Notes: generated from the sequence alone by a model not told the origin. A DNA stretch of 64,000 nt from Salinigranum salinum (GCF_009176545.1 NZ_VTOJ01000002.1:2001602-2065601), one strand, 5' to 3'. Shown: positions 52,708 to 61,849, numbered from the stretch's first letter. Numbers and translations: made by a program.

Positions 52708-53235
52708 TCAGTTCAGCTCCGCCTCGGCCGCTCGCTCACGACTGGCACGAGGCGGCCGACGCCGCCGACGGGAGACGACGCGCGCGAGAACCCACGCGAG
52801 GAGCCAGCGGATGCGACGACGCCGCCCACCGGCGGAGCCAGCGAGCGACTCGCCGGCGAGGAGCCGTTCGACGCGGTGTTCGAACGTCCCCTCGTCGATC
52901 TCGCCGGCGACGTACCGCGCCTGGAGTGCCGCGAGGGGGTCGGGTCGTCGATCCGCGGCGGTGACGCGTCGATCGAGTCGGCGCGCGCCGACGCCGACGA
53001 CGGCCGCGAGCGCCACGGGGACGAGACCGCCGGCCACGAGCAGCGCGAGCCCGAGCACGTTCGCGTCACCGTTCAGGAGGAGCGAGAGGCCGGCGACGAC
53101 CACACCGACGCCGACCACGGCGACTCCGACGCCGACCAGCCCGACGACGGCGACGGCGACGGCGGCGTAGAGGACGGTCCTGAACGCCGCGAGCGTGCGG
53201 GGGTGTCTCACTTCGGGAGTTGTCTCGGAAACCAT
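52708..53235 (-). CDS. Membrane protein with SHOCT domain
   Basis: 175 residues. Two membrane helices (AAVAVAVVGLVGVGVAVVGV and LGLALLVAGGLVPVALAAV) and a C-terminal SHOCT motif (DPLAALQARYVAGEIDEGTFE) that ends with an Arg-rich tail. Common haloarchaeal organisation; function unknown. ATG at 53233-53235. Confidence 0.8.
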   Translation of the reverse strand: MVSETTPEVRHPRTLAAFRTVLYAAVAVAVVGLVGVGVAVVGVGVVVAGLSLLLNGDANVLGLALLVAGGLVPVALAAVVGVGARRLDRRVTAADRRPDPLAALQARYVAGEIDEGTFEHRVERLLAGESLAGSAGGRRRRIRWLLAWVLARVVSRRRRRPPRASRERAAEAELN

Positions 53236-53421
53236 GTGACGCGTACGTGTGGGCGCGACATAGCTGTACCCAGTAGCAGTCTTGGGGGCATCCCTCTGTA
53301 CCAGGTGGCCGACCCTATACCTGGTTACGGATCTTGTACATAGAGGCAGATCCCGTACGTAGTGGCTGACCATGCGCCCGGGGGCCGATAGCGGTTTGTC
53401 ACTTCGTCCCGTCTCACGGTC

Positions 53422-54417
53422 GTGAACGTGCCCGACGTGGTCGCCGCCGTCGTCGACCGCGAGTTCTCCGGACGGACGATCCGCGGGGTCGAGCGGCTCG
53501 CCGGTGGCTGCAAGGCCACGTACCACGTCCGGTTCGACGATCGAAGCGTCGTCGTCGCCGTCCCGCTAGAGGCGTGGTACGAACGGGGGTTCGCGCTCGA
53601 ACCCGCACTGATGCGGCTCGTCCGCCGGGAGACGACGCTCCCGGTCCCGCGGGTGCTCGCGAGCGACGTCTCCGGCGACTGGGACGAGATGTACCACGTG
53701 ACGGCGGCCATCGACGCCGAGAACCTCGGCGGGCGGTTCGCCGGGCTCGGGAGGGAGACGCAGGTGAGACTGCTCGAGGCGGCGGGTCGTGCGCTGGGGG
53801 AACTCCATCGGGAAGTCGGGTTCGACGCGAGCGGTCCACTCCGTGTCGCCGACGCGGACAGGGGGGTGACGGTGGAGCCGCGGCCCTCGTGGCCGGCGTT
53901 CCTCGCCGAACTCGTCGCGGGCTGGCTAGACGAACTCGCCACCAGCCGGTTCGCTGACCTTCGGCCGACGTTCTCGGCGGCGTTGACGCCGGAGTCGTTC
54001 CTCGCCGACGGGGTGGGCACGGAGCCGGTCTGTCTCCACTTCGACTACGGCCCCCGGAACCTCCTCGCGCGCGGGGACGACCTCGTCGGCGTCGTCGACT
54101 GGGGATTCGCCGTTGCCGGGCACGCCGAGTACGACCTCTTCGAGTTCGAGAAGAACGTCCTGCTCGGGGAACTGTCGACGGCGGCGGCGCGAGAGGAGCT
54201 CCGACCACACGTCCACGCCGGCTACCGCGACGTCCACGAGCTCGACGACGGGTGGGAGCGCCGCCGCGCGTTCTACCGCGTCGCGTTCAAACTCGCCAGC
54301 ATGCGGTCGTTCGACCGCTGGAGCGCGGGGGGGAGCGAACGCGCCCGCGACGAACTGGCGGGGCGGCTCAGATCGGAGCTCCGCACGGACCTCGACCGGC
54401 TCCGGGCGTACGGGTGA
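53422..54417 (+). CDS. Aminoglycoside-phosphotransferase-like kinase
   Basis: 331 residues from a GTG start. APH fold: LAGGCKATYHVRFDDRS, catalytic loop LHFDYGPRNLLARGDD (Asp, Asn) and the metal-binding VVDWGFAVAG. Such enzymes phosphorylate small molecules such as sugars, choline or nucleosides. No resistance role is implied. Single gene with AT-poor promoter. Confidence 0.85.
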   Translation: MNVPDVVAAVVDREFSGRTIRGVERLAGGCKATYHVRFDDRSVVVAVPLEAWYERGFALEPALMRLVRRETTLPVPRVLASDVSGDWDEMYHVTAAIDAENLGGRFAGLGRETQVRLLEAAGRALGELHREVGFDASGPLRVADADRGVTVEPRPSWPAFLAELVAGWLDELATSRFADLRPTFSAALTPESFLADGVGTEPVCLHFDYGPRNLLARGDDLVGVVDWGFAVAGHAEYDLFEFEKNVLLGELSTAAAREELRPHVHAGYRDVHELDDGWERRRAFYRVAFKLASMRSFDRWSAGGSERARDELAGRLRSELRTDLDRLRAYG

Positions 54418-54634
54418 GATCGAACACGAGGCGATGGGCACGTCGACGCGGAGCCGGGCCACCGTCGGTGAAGCGAACTTCCGGTATGGCGCGCGTGACT
54501 GCGCGAGCAGGTGAATACGCCGGACCGTTGACCGCGACTGCGGGGGTCACCCCACGTATAAACGCTCGGGGTGCTGTGCGAGCAGCCGGCCTCACCACAG
54601 TACCAGCATATGAGTTCCCTCCGTCTCGGTGAGT

Positions 54635-55075
54635 ATGGTACAGGCGACTGCTCAGCAAGAGGAGATCGCGGCACAGATGAAGAAGATAAAGGTGATGCTG
54701 ATGGTCGGCGCGCTGTTCGCCGCCGTCGGCTACCTGCTCGTCGGCAGCGCGCTGTTCTTCGAGCTCACACAGTTCCACCCGCTGCTCGACGAGTTCTTCG
54801 CCACCCAGACGAACCACAGCCTCGCGGGCGGCGGTCCCGAACGGACGAGCGCCGCGCTCAACGCCCAGCTCGCGACGATCCACCAATGGCCCTCAACCCT
54901 GCTCTGGCTCAAACTCGGCGGCATCGCCCACATCCTGACGGGGATCTTCGTCGTGCTCGCGGCGATCGTCCGCGCGCTGTCGATGATGCCCATCCGCCTC
55001 GGCTCGCTCATGCAGGAGACCATGGGCGCGACCCAGGGTTCGTCGCACGAAGGCGCGGCTCCCGCTGACGACTGA
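54635..55075 (+). CDS. Membrane protein with two segments
   Basis: 146 residues. Helices at about 20-45 (KVMLMVGALFAAVGYLLVGS) and 95-120 (GGIAHILTGIFVVLAAIVRA), separated by an extracellular-type loop containing FATQTNHSLAGGG. No recognised family. Start ATG 54635 preferred to a GTG two codons earlier. Confidence 0.65.
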   Translation: MVQATAQQEEIAAQMKKIKVMLMVGALFAAVGYLLVGSALFFELTQFHPLLDEFFATQTNHSLAGGGPERTSAALNAQLATIHQWPSTLLWLKLGGIAHILTGIFVVLAAIVRALSMMPIRLGSLMQETMGATQGSSHEGAAPADD

Positions 55076-55150
55076 ACCGAACCACGAATCGAAACTCAGT
55101 CCTGAGAACCGACACCGGGGGTTCAAGTCATCCGCCGACGAAGAGGGTGC

Positions 55151-55234
55151 ATGGACAGACAGCAACTGATTGCCCTGGTCCTCGTCGGTCTGATGGTCCT
55201 CTCGTCGGTCGGCGCGGTCGCGTCGCTCTTCTGA
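55151..55234 (+). CDS. 27-residue membrane peptide
   Basis: ATG at 55151, stop at 55232-55234. It reads MDRQQLIALVLVGLMVLSSV plus seven more residues: a short charged start and one membrane helix. Haloarchaea carry similar tiny single-helix proteins. It lies 75 bases after the preceding membrane-protein gene. Confidence 0.5.
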   Translation: MDRQQLIALVLVGLMVLSSVGAVASLF

Positions 55235-55243
55235 GCCCGTCGA

Positions 55244-55621
55244 TCAGTCGATCGCGTCGTCGGCCTCGTACGCGCGGAGCGTCTCCAGCGGGACGTCGTC
55301 GAGCACCGCCGCGCTGGTCGCCTCGAGCACGAGCGGAGGTGCGCAGTCGGCCTCGTACGCCTCGAGCCACCGGCCGACGCAGACGCACCAGCGGTCGCCG
55401 GGGTGGAGACCGGGGAAGTCGAACTCGGGACGGGGCGTGACGAGGTCGTTGCCCCGTTCACGGCTGAACTCGAGGAACTCCTGCGTGACGACGGCACACA
55501 GCTCGTGTCGTCCGCGGTCTGCCTCGACGTGTCGACAGTGGCCGTCGCGCAGGTATCCCGTCTCGGGCGCGACGCTACACGGCCGGAGCGGCGTTCCGAG
55601 GACGTTCTCGTCGGCAGACAT
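55244..55621 (-). CDS. DUF2237-family protein
   Basis: 125 residues. N-terminal NVLGTPLRPCSVAPETGYLR, then HELCAVVTQEFLEFSRERGNDL and HPGDRWCVCVGRWLEAYEAD are the conserved blocks of DUF2237, with several Cys that may bind a metal. Function unknown. Convergent with the 27-residue membrane peptide. Confidence 0.9.
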   Translation of the reverse strand: MSADENVLGTPLRPCSVAPETGYLRDGHCRHVEADRGRHELCAVVTQEFLEFSRERGNDLVTPRPEFDFPGLHPGDRWCVCVGRWLEAYEADCAPPLVLEATSAAVLDDVPLETLRAYEADDAID

Positions 55622-55760
55622 ACGTCAACGACGTCGGCGAGAGACAAAAACCCGGTGGCGAGACGCGGTCACCGCCGTCGAGCGGGTGGCTCGGCCCCAC
55701 ACCGTCGTCGCGACGGTTTTCGTTTTTCACTCTCGATACTGAATAAGACGGCCACAGAGT

Positions 55761-55768
55761 TATATAAG
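55761..55768 (+). promoter_or_regulatory. TATA box of the RecA-like gene
   Basis: TATATAAG centred 27 bases before the ATG at 55792. Confidence 0.65.
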
Positions 55769-55791
55769 ATACTGACAATCTTGAAATTAGG

Positions 55792-56514
55792 ATGAACACG
55801 GAGGAACCCACACGGGCCACGGTCGACGCACGCGACGACGACCGCCTCTCGACGTTCGCGCCGGGGTCGAACGTGCTCGTTCGGGGGACCTCGCTGGCCG
55901 GCAAGCGGACGCTCGGGATGGCACTGCTGGCCGCACTCCCGACCGACGAGCGGCCGATCGTGCTGTCGGCGGCGGCGGACGTGGCGACGCTCCAGCGACG
56001 ACTGGCCGCCACCGGGGACGCGACGATGAGTGACCGCTGGTACGTGGTCGACGCGGTGCGCTCGCAGGTTGACGGGGGGACCATCGCGTGCACCGACGGG
56101 GGCGACCGACGGACGTGGTACGTCACGTCGCCGAGCGACCTGACCGGCCTCGGGATGTCGACGAGTCGGGCGGTGTCGGCGATCGTCGAGGGTGGCGACC
56201 GCCCCCGCCTGCTCGTCGACAGCCTGTCGACGCTGCTGCAGTACAGTTCGCTCGAGCGGGTCTACCGGTTCCTGCACGTTCTCAACGGGCGGATGGCCGC
56301 CGTCGGCGGCGTCACGCTACAGGTGCTTCACTCGGACGCCCACGACGCGCAGACGGTCGGGACGCTCGCACACCTGTTCGACACGGTGCTGGACGTCCGC
56401 ACCGAAGACGGCGTGCCGGTCGTCGTCCGCACGGGGACGGGTGGCGAGAGCGCCGTCCCGATGACCGACCTGCTCGCGGGACTCGCGACCGGGGAGCCGA
56501 CACCGGCCGTCTGA
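55792..56514 (+). CDS. RecA-superfamily (HTR-like) protein with degenerate P-loop
   Basis: 240 residues of a haloarchaeal RecA-like family. The nucleotide loop GTSLAGKRT has Arg where Ser/Thr is expected. The strand RPRLLVDSLSTLLQYSS corresponds to Walker B (Asp), and later VTLQVLHSDAHDAQTVGTL is typical. Such KaiC/RadA-related proteins may sense or signal and do not recombine DNA. Leaderless start at 55792. Downstream is the AOR remnant. Confidence 0.82.
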   Translation: MNTEEPTRATVDARDDDRLSTFAPGSNVLVRGTSLAGKRTLGMALLAALPTDERPIVLSAAADVATLQRRLAATGDATMSDRWYVVDAVRSQVDGGTIACTDGGDRRTWYVTSPSDLTGLGMSTSRAVSAIVEGGDRPRLLVDSLSTLLQYSSLERVYRFLHVLNGRMAAVGGVTLQVLHSDAHDAQTVGTLAHLFDTVLDVRTEDGVPVVVRTGTGGESAVPMTDLLAGLATGEPTPAV

Positions 56515-56539
56515 ACCGACGGCGGTTATCCGACCCCGG

Positions 56540-57039
56540 CGGGTCCACCGAAGTCGGCAGGTCGAGCCGATCGAGCCTCTCCGGCGTGGCGACGCCATCA
56601 TCGTCCCACCCGCGCACGTCGTAGTAGTCGTCGAGCATCCGGTCCAGTTCGTCGGGGGCCAGTACATCCCTGCGGAGGGACCGTCGGGAACCGGCTCGTG
56701 CGTCATCCGATACGGGAGGCTATCGGTCTCGCGGCGCGCGACCCCGCGCTGGACGTTGATCGGGCGTTCGAGGGTGTACACCCGCTCGCCGATCGTCTCG
56801 ACGTCGTCGGTCGAGAGATCCCACCCGGTCGCGTGGTTGATCGCGTCGCGGGAGCGGTCGTTGACGCGCTTGCCCCACCTACCCTCGCTCACGAACCGAC
56901 ACGGGGTGAGCGAGTCGCCGAGCGCCGTGAAGTGCTGAGAGCGTTCGACGAACGCCGGACCCTTCGAGCCGTGGAGGTACTGCTCGGCGTCGCCACCGAA
57001 TTCGCGGGCGAGCACGAACGACCGTTCCAGCGACCGACC
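56540..57039 (-). pseudogene. C-terminal remnant of an aldehyde ferredoxin oxidoreductase
   Basis: About 165 residues resemble the AOR C-terminal end: SLERSFVLAREFGG, NHATGWDLSTDDVETIGERV, YTLERPINVQRGVARRE, then a frame change after GMYW. The next frame continues MLDDYYDVRGWDDDG and ERLDRLDLP, the usual AOR end. The tungsten/[4Fe-4S] N-terminal domains are absent and the fragment starts right after the stop of the spo0M-like gene. A dead fragment left after deletion. Confidence 0.8.
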
Positions 57040-57042
57040 CGC

Positions 57043-57786
57043 TCAGGCGTGCCGTTCGATGGCGTCCTCGAGCCGTCGGCGGACGGTCGCGGCGTCCGCG
57101 TCGGAGACCGTCAGTGAGGTCTTCCGTTCGTCCGTGTCGGCGAGTTCGCTCAGGAGACCGCCGCGGCGGTCGACCTCGACGAAGACCGTGAGCTCCTCGG
57201 CCGACGGATGGCAGACGAGTTCGACCTCGTCGAGACGACCGACGAACGATCCGCCGGAGGGATCGAACTCGAACTCGAACTCCTGGACGAACGGTCGACC
57301 GGTGGCGTACCGGCCGTACGGGTCGGCCTCACACTCCGCGGAGCGGAACGAGAAGCCGAGTGCCTCCATGGCGTCGAACACTGCCTGCATCCGCGGCGTC
57401 GGTCGCACCTCGAGAGGGTCCCTGTCTTCGGGGTCGACGGCCATCGGGATGTCGAGTTCCGTCTCGACCCAGACGTCCACGCGCCCGAGCGTCACCGGCG
57501 TCGCGTACGGGATCTCGATCGTCGTCGACCGGACGTCGCGCTGTCCGGGCTCGACGGTGAACCCGTCCGAGAGGCGGAGGCGGTCGACCGTCGCCTCCTC
57601 GTACCCGTCTTCGGTGGCGTACCGCGTCTCGAGTTCGAGTTCGATCGATTCGACGGTCTGTTCGGCGGAGCCGCCCTCGGTGTGGATCTCCGCGTCGACC
57701 GACGTGCCCGGTTCGACGGTCGTGGAGGCCAGGACCGTGTCGACCGTCGCGTTCCCGACTCCGATGCTCGCGAGGACCTTCTTCAT
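57043..57786 (-). CDS. Sporulation-control protein Spo0M family
   Basis: 247 residues. MKKVLASIGVGNATVDTVLA opens the arrestin-like Spo0M fold; VEPGTSVDAEIHTEGGSAEQ, IPYATPVTLGRVDVWVET and FVQEFEFEFDPSGGSFVGRL are conserved blocks. Archaea have this family without spores, so the name is historical. ATG at 57786. Confidence 0.92.
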   Translation of the reverse strand: MKKVLASIGVGNATVDTVLASTTVEPGTSVDAEIHTEGGSAEQTVESIELELETRYATEDGYEEATVDRLRLSDGFTVEPGQRDVRSTTIEIPYATPVTLGRVDVWVETELDIPMAVDPEDRDPLEVRPTPRMQAVFDAMEALGFSFRSAECEADPYGRYATGRPFVQEFEFEFDPSGGSFVGRLDEVELVCHPSAEELTVFVEVDRRGGLLSELADTDERKTSLTVSDADAATVRRRLEDAIERHA

Positions 57787-58050
57787 ACGTCGAACGGGGG
57801 CGGCGCGACCGGCATATGTCTTTTCGTGACCACGACCCCGGAGCGCCGACGGCCACACTGCGTGGCTTCCGCCCGGTCGCGAGTCCGGAGCCGTCGAACG
57901 ATGCCGCGTCGCGGTCGGGACGGTCGACCGGTGGACGTAGTGGACGGGATCGGTGTGCGAGATCCGGCGGTCCGCGACGTTCTCAGATCGCTGAAACGAG
58001 CATCGGCGTACAAAAGTGAGAGCGACGAACCATCGAAGAGAGGTGGTCGA

Positions 58051-58410
58051 ATGCACGAAACGACGATCCTCTTCGTCGCGAGCAAGACGGTGACGCTCGT
58101 ACTGGGAGCACTCATCACGTTCCTCGCGTATCGGGCGTTCCGCCGCCAGGGCGAGCGGGCGCTCCGGGCCCTGATGGTCGGCTTCGGGCTCGTAACCCTC
58201 GGCTCCGCGGCCGGCGGCGCGCTCTATCACGTCGCGGACGTCGGCTTCGCTCTCGGGGCGAGCATCGAGAGCCTGGTGACGGCAGTGGGGTTCGCAGTCC
58301 TGCTGTACTCGCTGGTCGTCAGCGTCGACGACACCGGAATCCGCGACTCCCAGTCCCGGTCTCGGACCACGCCGTCGAACCCGGACCGGGGTGGACGAGA
58401 CGTCGGCTGA
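58051..58410 (+). CDS. DUF7521-type small membrane protein
   Basis: 119 residues with three membrane helices (TVTLVLGALITFLAYRAF, ALMVGFGLVTLGSAAGGALY, LVTAVGFAVLLYSLVVS) and a polar tail. Matches a haloarchaeal family that often accompanies ArsR-type regulators. A TACAAAAG element lies near 58010. Single gene here. Confidence 0.8.
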   Translation: MHETTILFVASKTVTLVLGALITFLAYRAFRRQGERALRALMVGFGLVTLGSAAGGALYHVADVGFALGASIESLVTAVGFAVLLYSLVVSVDDTGIRDSQSRSRTTPSNPDRGGRDVG

Positions 58411-58499
58411 ATCGGATCGAAGTCATCCCGCGTCAGCACGGACGCGGGCCGAACGTGTTCGGGGTCGGACTGAGCACGGTCGAGACCGTCTCTCCGCGT

Positions 58500-58895
58500 A
58501 TGAGCACGACACGTACGGAGACGAACGCAGAGACGCGACAGACGACAGTGACCGTCAGGTGTACCGGACACGTTCGGACGGCGATCGGGAAACACGAACT
58601 CCCGTTCACGTTCGAGGGCGACACGCTCCGGGAGTTCCTCGACGCCTTCTTCGACGAGTACGACGTCGCCGACCTGCTCATCGCCGAGACGGACGCGGAG
58701 GCGACACACCGTGGCTGGGCCCGGGTCGACGAGGTGCCCGGCACCTGGCAGAAGAATCCCGAGGGCGAGAACACGCGGTGTTACGCTCGCGTCTGCGTCA
58801 ACGGCCGATTCAACGAGAACCTCGACGGGCTGGACACCGAGCTCGACGACGACGACCGGATCGCACTCATCTACCCGTTCATGTTCTGCTGTTGA
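58500..58895 (+). CDS. MoaD/ThiS-like beta-grasp protein ending in Cys-Cys
   Basis: 131 residues. The C-terminal half has the ubiquitin-like layout: LPFTFEGDTLREFLDAFF, RVCVNGRFNENLDG, and LDDDDRIALIYPFMFCC. MoaD, ThiS and SAMP proteins have the same LxDGDxVxxxPPxxGG ending, but this one ends FCC in place of GG, so it cannot be adenylated in the usual way. N-terminal half contains TVRCTGHVRTAIGKHEL. Start ATG at 58500-58502. Possibly a sulfur or metal carrier. Confidence 0.7.
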   Translation: MSTTRTETNAETRQTTVTVRCTGHVRTAIGKHELPFTFEGDTLREFLDAFFDEYDVADLLIAETDAEATHRGWARVDEVPGTWQKNPEGENTRCYARVCVNGRFNENLDGLDTELDDDDRIALIYPFMFCC

Positions 58896-58995
58896 ACTGC
58901 CGACCGGGGACCGAGAGTTGGCTCTCCGCGTCGTGAACGGGCGAAGAAGGCAGGACGGACGCACAGCGACGCGAGGAGCGGCGCGGCGGTCGGTG

Positions 58996-59865
58996 TCAGT
59001 ACCGCGAGGGGAGGTACGCCAGTCCGACGAGGAAGATCACCGAGAGCCACGAGAGGATGGTGACGCCCCAGAGCCCGTTCTTCTGCTCGGTGAACGAGTC
59101 GATCTCGCCGTTCTGCGCGCGGAAGCTCTCGAAGTCCTGCGTGAGCACGACCGTCGTGTTGGTCCGGAAGTGCGTGAGGTACGTCTGCCCGCTCAAGGTG
59201 ACGTTCGCGTGGTTCCCGGCCTGGACGGTGTTCCGTCGGGGAGCGTTCCACGACAGCGTCACCGCGTCGCTCGCGACGTCGATCCGGGTCTCGTTGCCGT
59301 CGAGCTGGAGGGTGTCGCTCTCGGAGAACTGCTGTCGCTCGGGCGTTCGGAAGTACTCGCTCGCAGGCACCAGCGTCGAGGAGCCGTTCTCCGTGACGAT
59401 GACGAACTCCTGGCCGTCGCGGGTGACGGTCTCGTTGTCGGCGGCCGTGTCGTTGGCGAGGATGCCGGCGCGGTCGATGGACTCGCGCAGCGTGAACGAC
59501 GACGGGTCCGAGGCGTTGGGGATCACGACGTCCCACTCGTCGTCCGCGTACGTGACGGTCGAGCCGTTGTCCCACGTCTGAGTGTACAGCGCCGACTCGT
59601 TCGTCCAGGCGAACTGGGCGGTGTGGGTGATGGTCGTCCCGCCGCCACCACCGTGCCCGCCGCCGCTGCTCGTTTCGACCTCCGTGGCGACCTCGGCAGC
59701 GGTGTACTGCTGGCCGTCCACGGTGAACGTATCACCCTGTGAGAGAGCGTGGTCGGGGTTCTCGAACGCGATCGTCGGCTCCTCTGCGGTCGCGATGAGC
59801 GAGTACGACGCCGCCCCCACGACCAGGAAGAACACGACGTAGATTGCCGCGGCGCGTCGTTGCAT
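58996..59865 (-). CDS. Haloarchaeal surface protein with N- and C-terminal membrane helices
   Basis: 289 residues. A signal-anchor (IYVVFFLVVGAASYSLIA), an acidic extracellular domain with several N-glycosylation sequons (NES, NGS, NAS, NET, NTT), a Gly/His linker (SSGGGHGGGGG) and a C-terminal helix (VTILSWLSVIFLVGLAYL). Function unknown; a conserved haloarchaeal type. Promoter GTTATAC (minus) near 59890 fits the ATG at 59865. Confidence 0.7.
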   Translation of the reverse strand: MQRRAAAIYVVFFLVVGAASYSLIATAEEPTIAFENPDHALSQGDTFTVDGQQYTAAEVATEVETSSGGGHGGGGGTTITHTAQFAWTNESALYTQTWDNGSTVTYADDEWDVVIPNASDPSSFTLRESIDRAGILANDTAADNETVTRDGQEFVIVTENGSSTLVPASEYFRTPERQQFSESDTLQLDGNETRIDVASDAVTLSWNAPRRNTVQAGNHANVTLSGQTYLTHFRTNTTVVLTQDFESFRAQNGEIDSFTEQKNGLWGVTILSWLSVIFLVGLAYLPSRY

Positions 59866-59992
59866 AGTCGGAGCAAAGACCACGCGGTGTATAACGGTTA
59901 CTGATTCCTCACTCGGCCACGCACGGTCTGGTCGTTCTCCGCACGCAGGGGCACCGGACTACCCGCACGCAGGAGCATCGAAACCCTACGGC

Positions 59993-60316
59993 TCACTCGG
60001 TCCCGTCGCGGCGTTCGAAGCGGTGACGGACGACCGGCGACTCGTCGTCCCACTCGAAGGAGTCGTGGACGGCCTCGAGTCGACGACGGTACGCCGCGAG
60101 ATCGTCGGAACCCTCCGCACGGGCGTCGGCGTCGGTCAGGTCGCCCAGCGTGCGTTCGTCGACGGCCGTCACGACGAACTGGACGCCGTCGATCTCGAAC
60201 GTGTCGCCCTCGTCGGCGTAGCGGTCGCCACGGTGCAGCTGGGTGAGGTCGCCGTCGAGTGCCATCCGTTCGACCCGTTCGTTCGGCAGGAGGACGCTGG
60301 CGTCGATGTGTGCCAT
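59993..60316 (-). CDS. ASCH-domain protein
   Basis: 107 residues. MAHIDASVLLPNERVERMAL, LHRGDRYADEGDTFEIDGVQF and FVVTAVDERTLGDLTDADAR match the ASCH/PUA-like fold, thought to bind RNA or nucleotides. Start at 60316; the in-frame extension upstream is not conserved. Confidence 0.85.
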   Translation of the reverse strand: MAHIDASVLLPNERVERMALDGDLTQLHRGDRYADEGDTFEIDGVQFVVTAVDERTLGDLTDADARAEGSDDLAAYRRRLEAVHDSFEWDDESPVVRHRFERRDGTE

Positions 60317-60510
60317 GCGGGAGAGGAGGACAGCACGGACAAAAAACCAGCGCGCGAGAGGAACACCTGCCCGAACGGGATCGGAGAGGCTCCCCAGCCG
60401 GGAACTCGAGCGTCGACCCCGAGACACCGACCTGACAGCGGCCGGTCAGTAACACGGCGATAGCTGATACCAGAACGAACCACTATACGTGCGGACCCCC
60501 TACGAGGAAC

Positions 60511-60888
60511 ATGGCAAACGGACGGACGTCGGATCCCGACGAACGGTACAGCGAGGAAGCGTGCGTCGTCATCGACTCGCTCGAGCAGATCGGCTCTCAG
60601 TGGCGCCTCATCGTGCTCCACGACCTCCAGGAGGGCGAGAAACGGTTCAACGAACTCAAGCGATCGACCGGATCGAGCGCACGCACGCTCTCGCGCGTCC
60701 TCGACGATCTCCAGGAGATGGGGTTCGTCGACCGCCGTCTCGAGGAGGACGCCCCGGTCGCGACGTACTACTCGCTGACGGAGAAAGGCTGCTCGCTCTC
60801 GCCGGTGTTCGACGCGATCGAGCAGTGGGCCGACGAGTGGCTCGCCGACGAGAGCGCTGCGGAGGCGGTCGACTCGCTGACGTCCTGA
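60511..60888 (+). CDS. HxlR-family winged-helix regulator
   Basis: 125 residues, close in layout to the HxlR protein at 5354: SEEACVVIDSLEQIGSQWRL, LQEGEKRFNELKRSTGSSAR, YYSLTEKGCSLSPVFDAI. The conserved Cys near the N-terminus (EACVV) is present, as is a second Cys (KGCS). TATA CACTATACG at 60481 gives a leaderless transcript. No obvious target gene sits beside it. Confidence 0.9.
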   Translation: MANGRTSDPDERYSEEACVVIDSLEQIGSQWRLIVLHDLQEGEKRFNELKRSTGSSARTLSRVLDDLQEMGFVDRRLEEDAPVATYYSLTEKGCSLSPVFDAIEQWADEWLADESAAEAVDSLTS

Positions 60889-61048
60889 GCGCACGAGAGT
60901 CAGGGAGGGGGTTCCCGACCCGGTAGCCGACTGAAAGAGAAACGACGGCCACCGACGAATGGTTACTAGATAGGTATCATAACAGTTACGGTCAGCGTCG
61001 GATCCGAAAGTCGTGACGACAGGAACCGAACGAATGAACGGAAACCGG

Positions 61049-61453
61049 TCAGGTGTTCCGCCAGCCCCGCAGTTTGATCCGTTCACCCACATCGTTCGTC
61101 CAGTAGAGTTCGACCACCGTCCCCCGGTCGGCACGGACGACCCCCGTGTCGCCGTCGGTGACCACCCCGTCCCACGAGACTCGCCGGCGGACGCCGTCGA
61201 CGGTCACGACGAGATCGGCCGCCGGGACGGCCTCGCCCCCACGGTGGGTGAGTTCGACGTGTGACGCGTTCGCCCGTTCGAGCGACCAGTTCGCGTCCGG
61301 GGCGTCCGCGACGCTGGTCGAGGGACCGCCGAGTCCCGCGAGGACGACGCCCACGATGCCGACGACGATGAAGAGCGCGAGGGCGACACCGAGGAGGTTC
61401 AGGAGGCGGTCTCCACTGGCGTCGTCGCCGTCGCTCGTTCCCTCGGTCGTCAT
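61049..61453 (-). CDS. Type IV pilin-like membrane-anchored protein
   Basis: 134 residues. One N-terminal helix (LLNLLGVALALFIVVGIVGV) followed by a small beta-rich outer domain with SHVELTHRGGEAVPAADLVV and VVELYWTNDVGERIKLRGW, as in archaeal pilin-like proteins. A classical class III signal peptide site is not evident. Could be a minor pilin or a secreted accessory protein. Confidence 0.65.
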   Translation of the reverse strand: MTTEGTSDGDDASGDRLLNLLGVALALFIVVGIVGVVLAGLGGPSTSVADAPDANWSLERANASHVELTHRGGEAVPAADLVVTVDGVRRRVSWDGVVTDGDTGVVRADRGTVVELYWTNDVGERIKLRGWRNT

Positions 61454-61576
61454 GGGCCGTCCCGCCGTCGTCCGTGGCAGGAGCGTGAGCGAACACGACG
61501 TTCCCGGACGTACATATCCGCACTCGACGGCACGTCCACAAAAATCGAAGGGGTCAGGCGGTCTCGCTTCAGCGGA

Positions 61577-61849
61577 TCATGCAGGCGGACAGACGTACGT
61601 GAGTGCCAAGTACAGCGTCATGAAGACGCCACCGACGACGTGGACGACTCGAACGACGGTCCGTCGGTTCTCGCGGATCGTGTACCCGTATCGCGCGACG
61701 AGGAGTGCCACCCCGGTCAGGAGCGTGACGAGGGCCAACACGAGCGTCACGAGCGCGAGTCCGTAGTGGTTGAACGACAGTTCGACCAGGGGGACGTCCG
61801 GTGCGCACGCCACGGGCAGGCGCACGAGGACCCACACGAACCCAGTCAT
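61577..61849 (-). CDS. Small membrane protein coupled to the SagB-like gene
   Basis: 90 residues with two or three membrane segments (FNHYGLALVTLVLALVTLLT, VRVVHVVGGVFMTLYLALTY). Its ATG overlaps the stop of the nitroreductase gene (ATGA at 61846-61849), so translation is coupled. Probable membrane partner; no family recognised. Confidence 0.7.
   Translation of the reverse strand: MTGFVWVLVRLPVACAPDVPLVELSFNHYGLALVTLVLALVTLLTGVALLVARYGYTIRENRRTVVRVVHVVGGVFMTLYLALTYVCPPA

Noticed and set aside
53338..53420. Short GTAC-containing near-repeats upstream of the kinase gene
   Set aside because: Similarity between copies is weak and no function is suggested.
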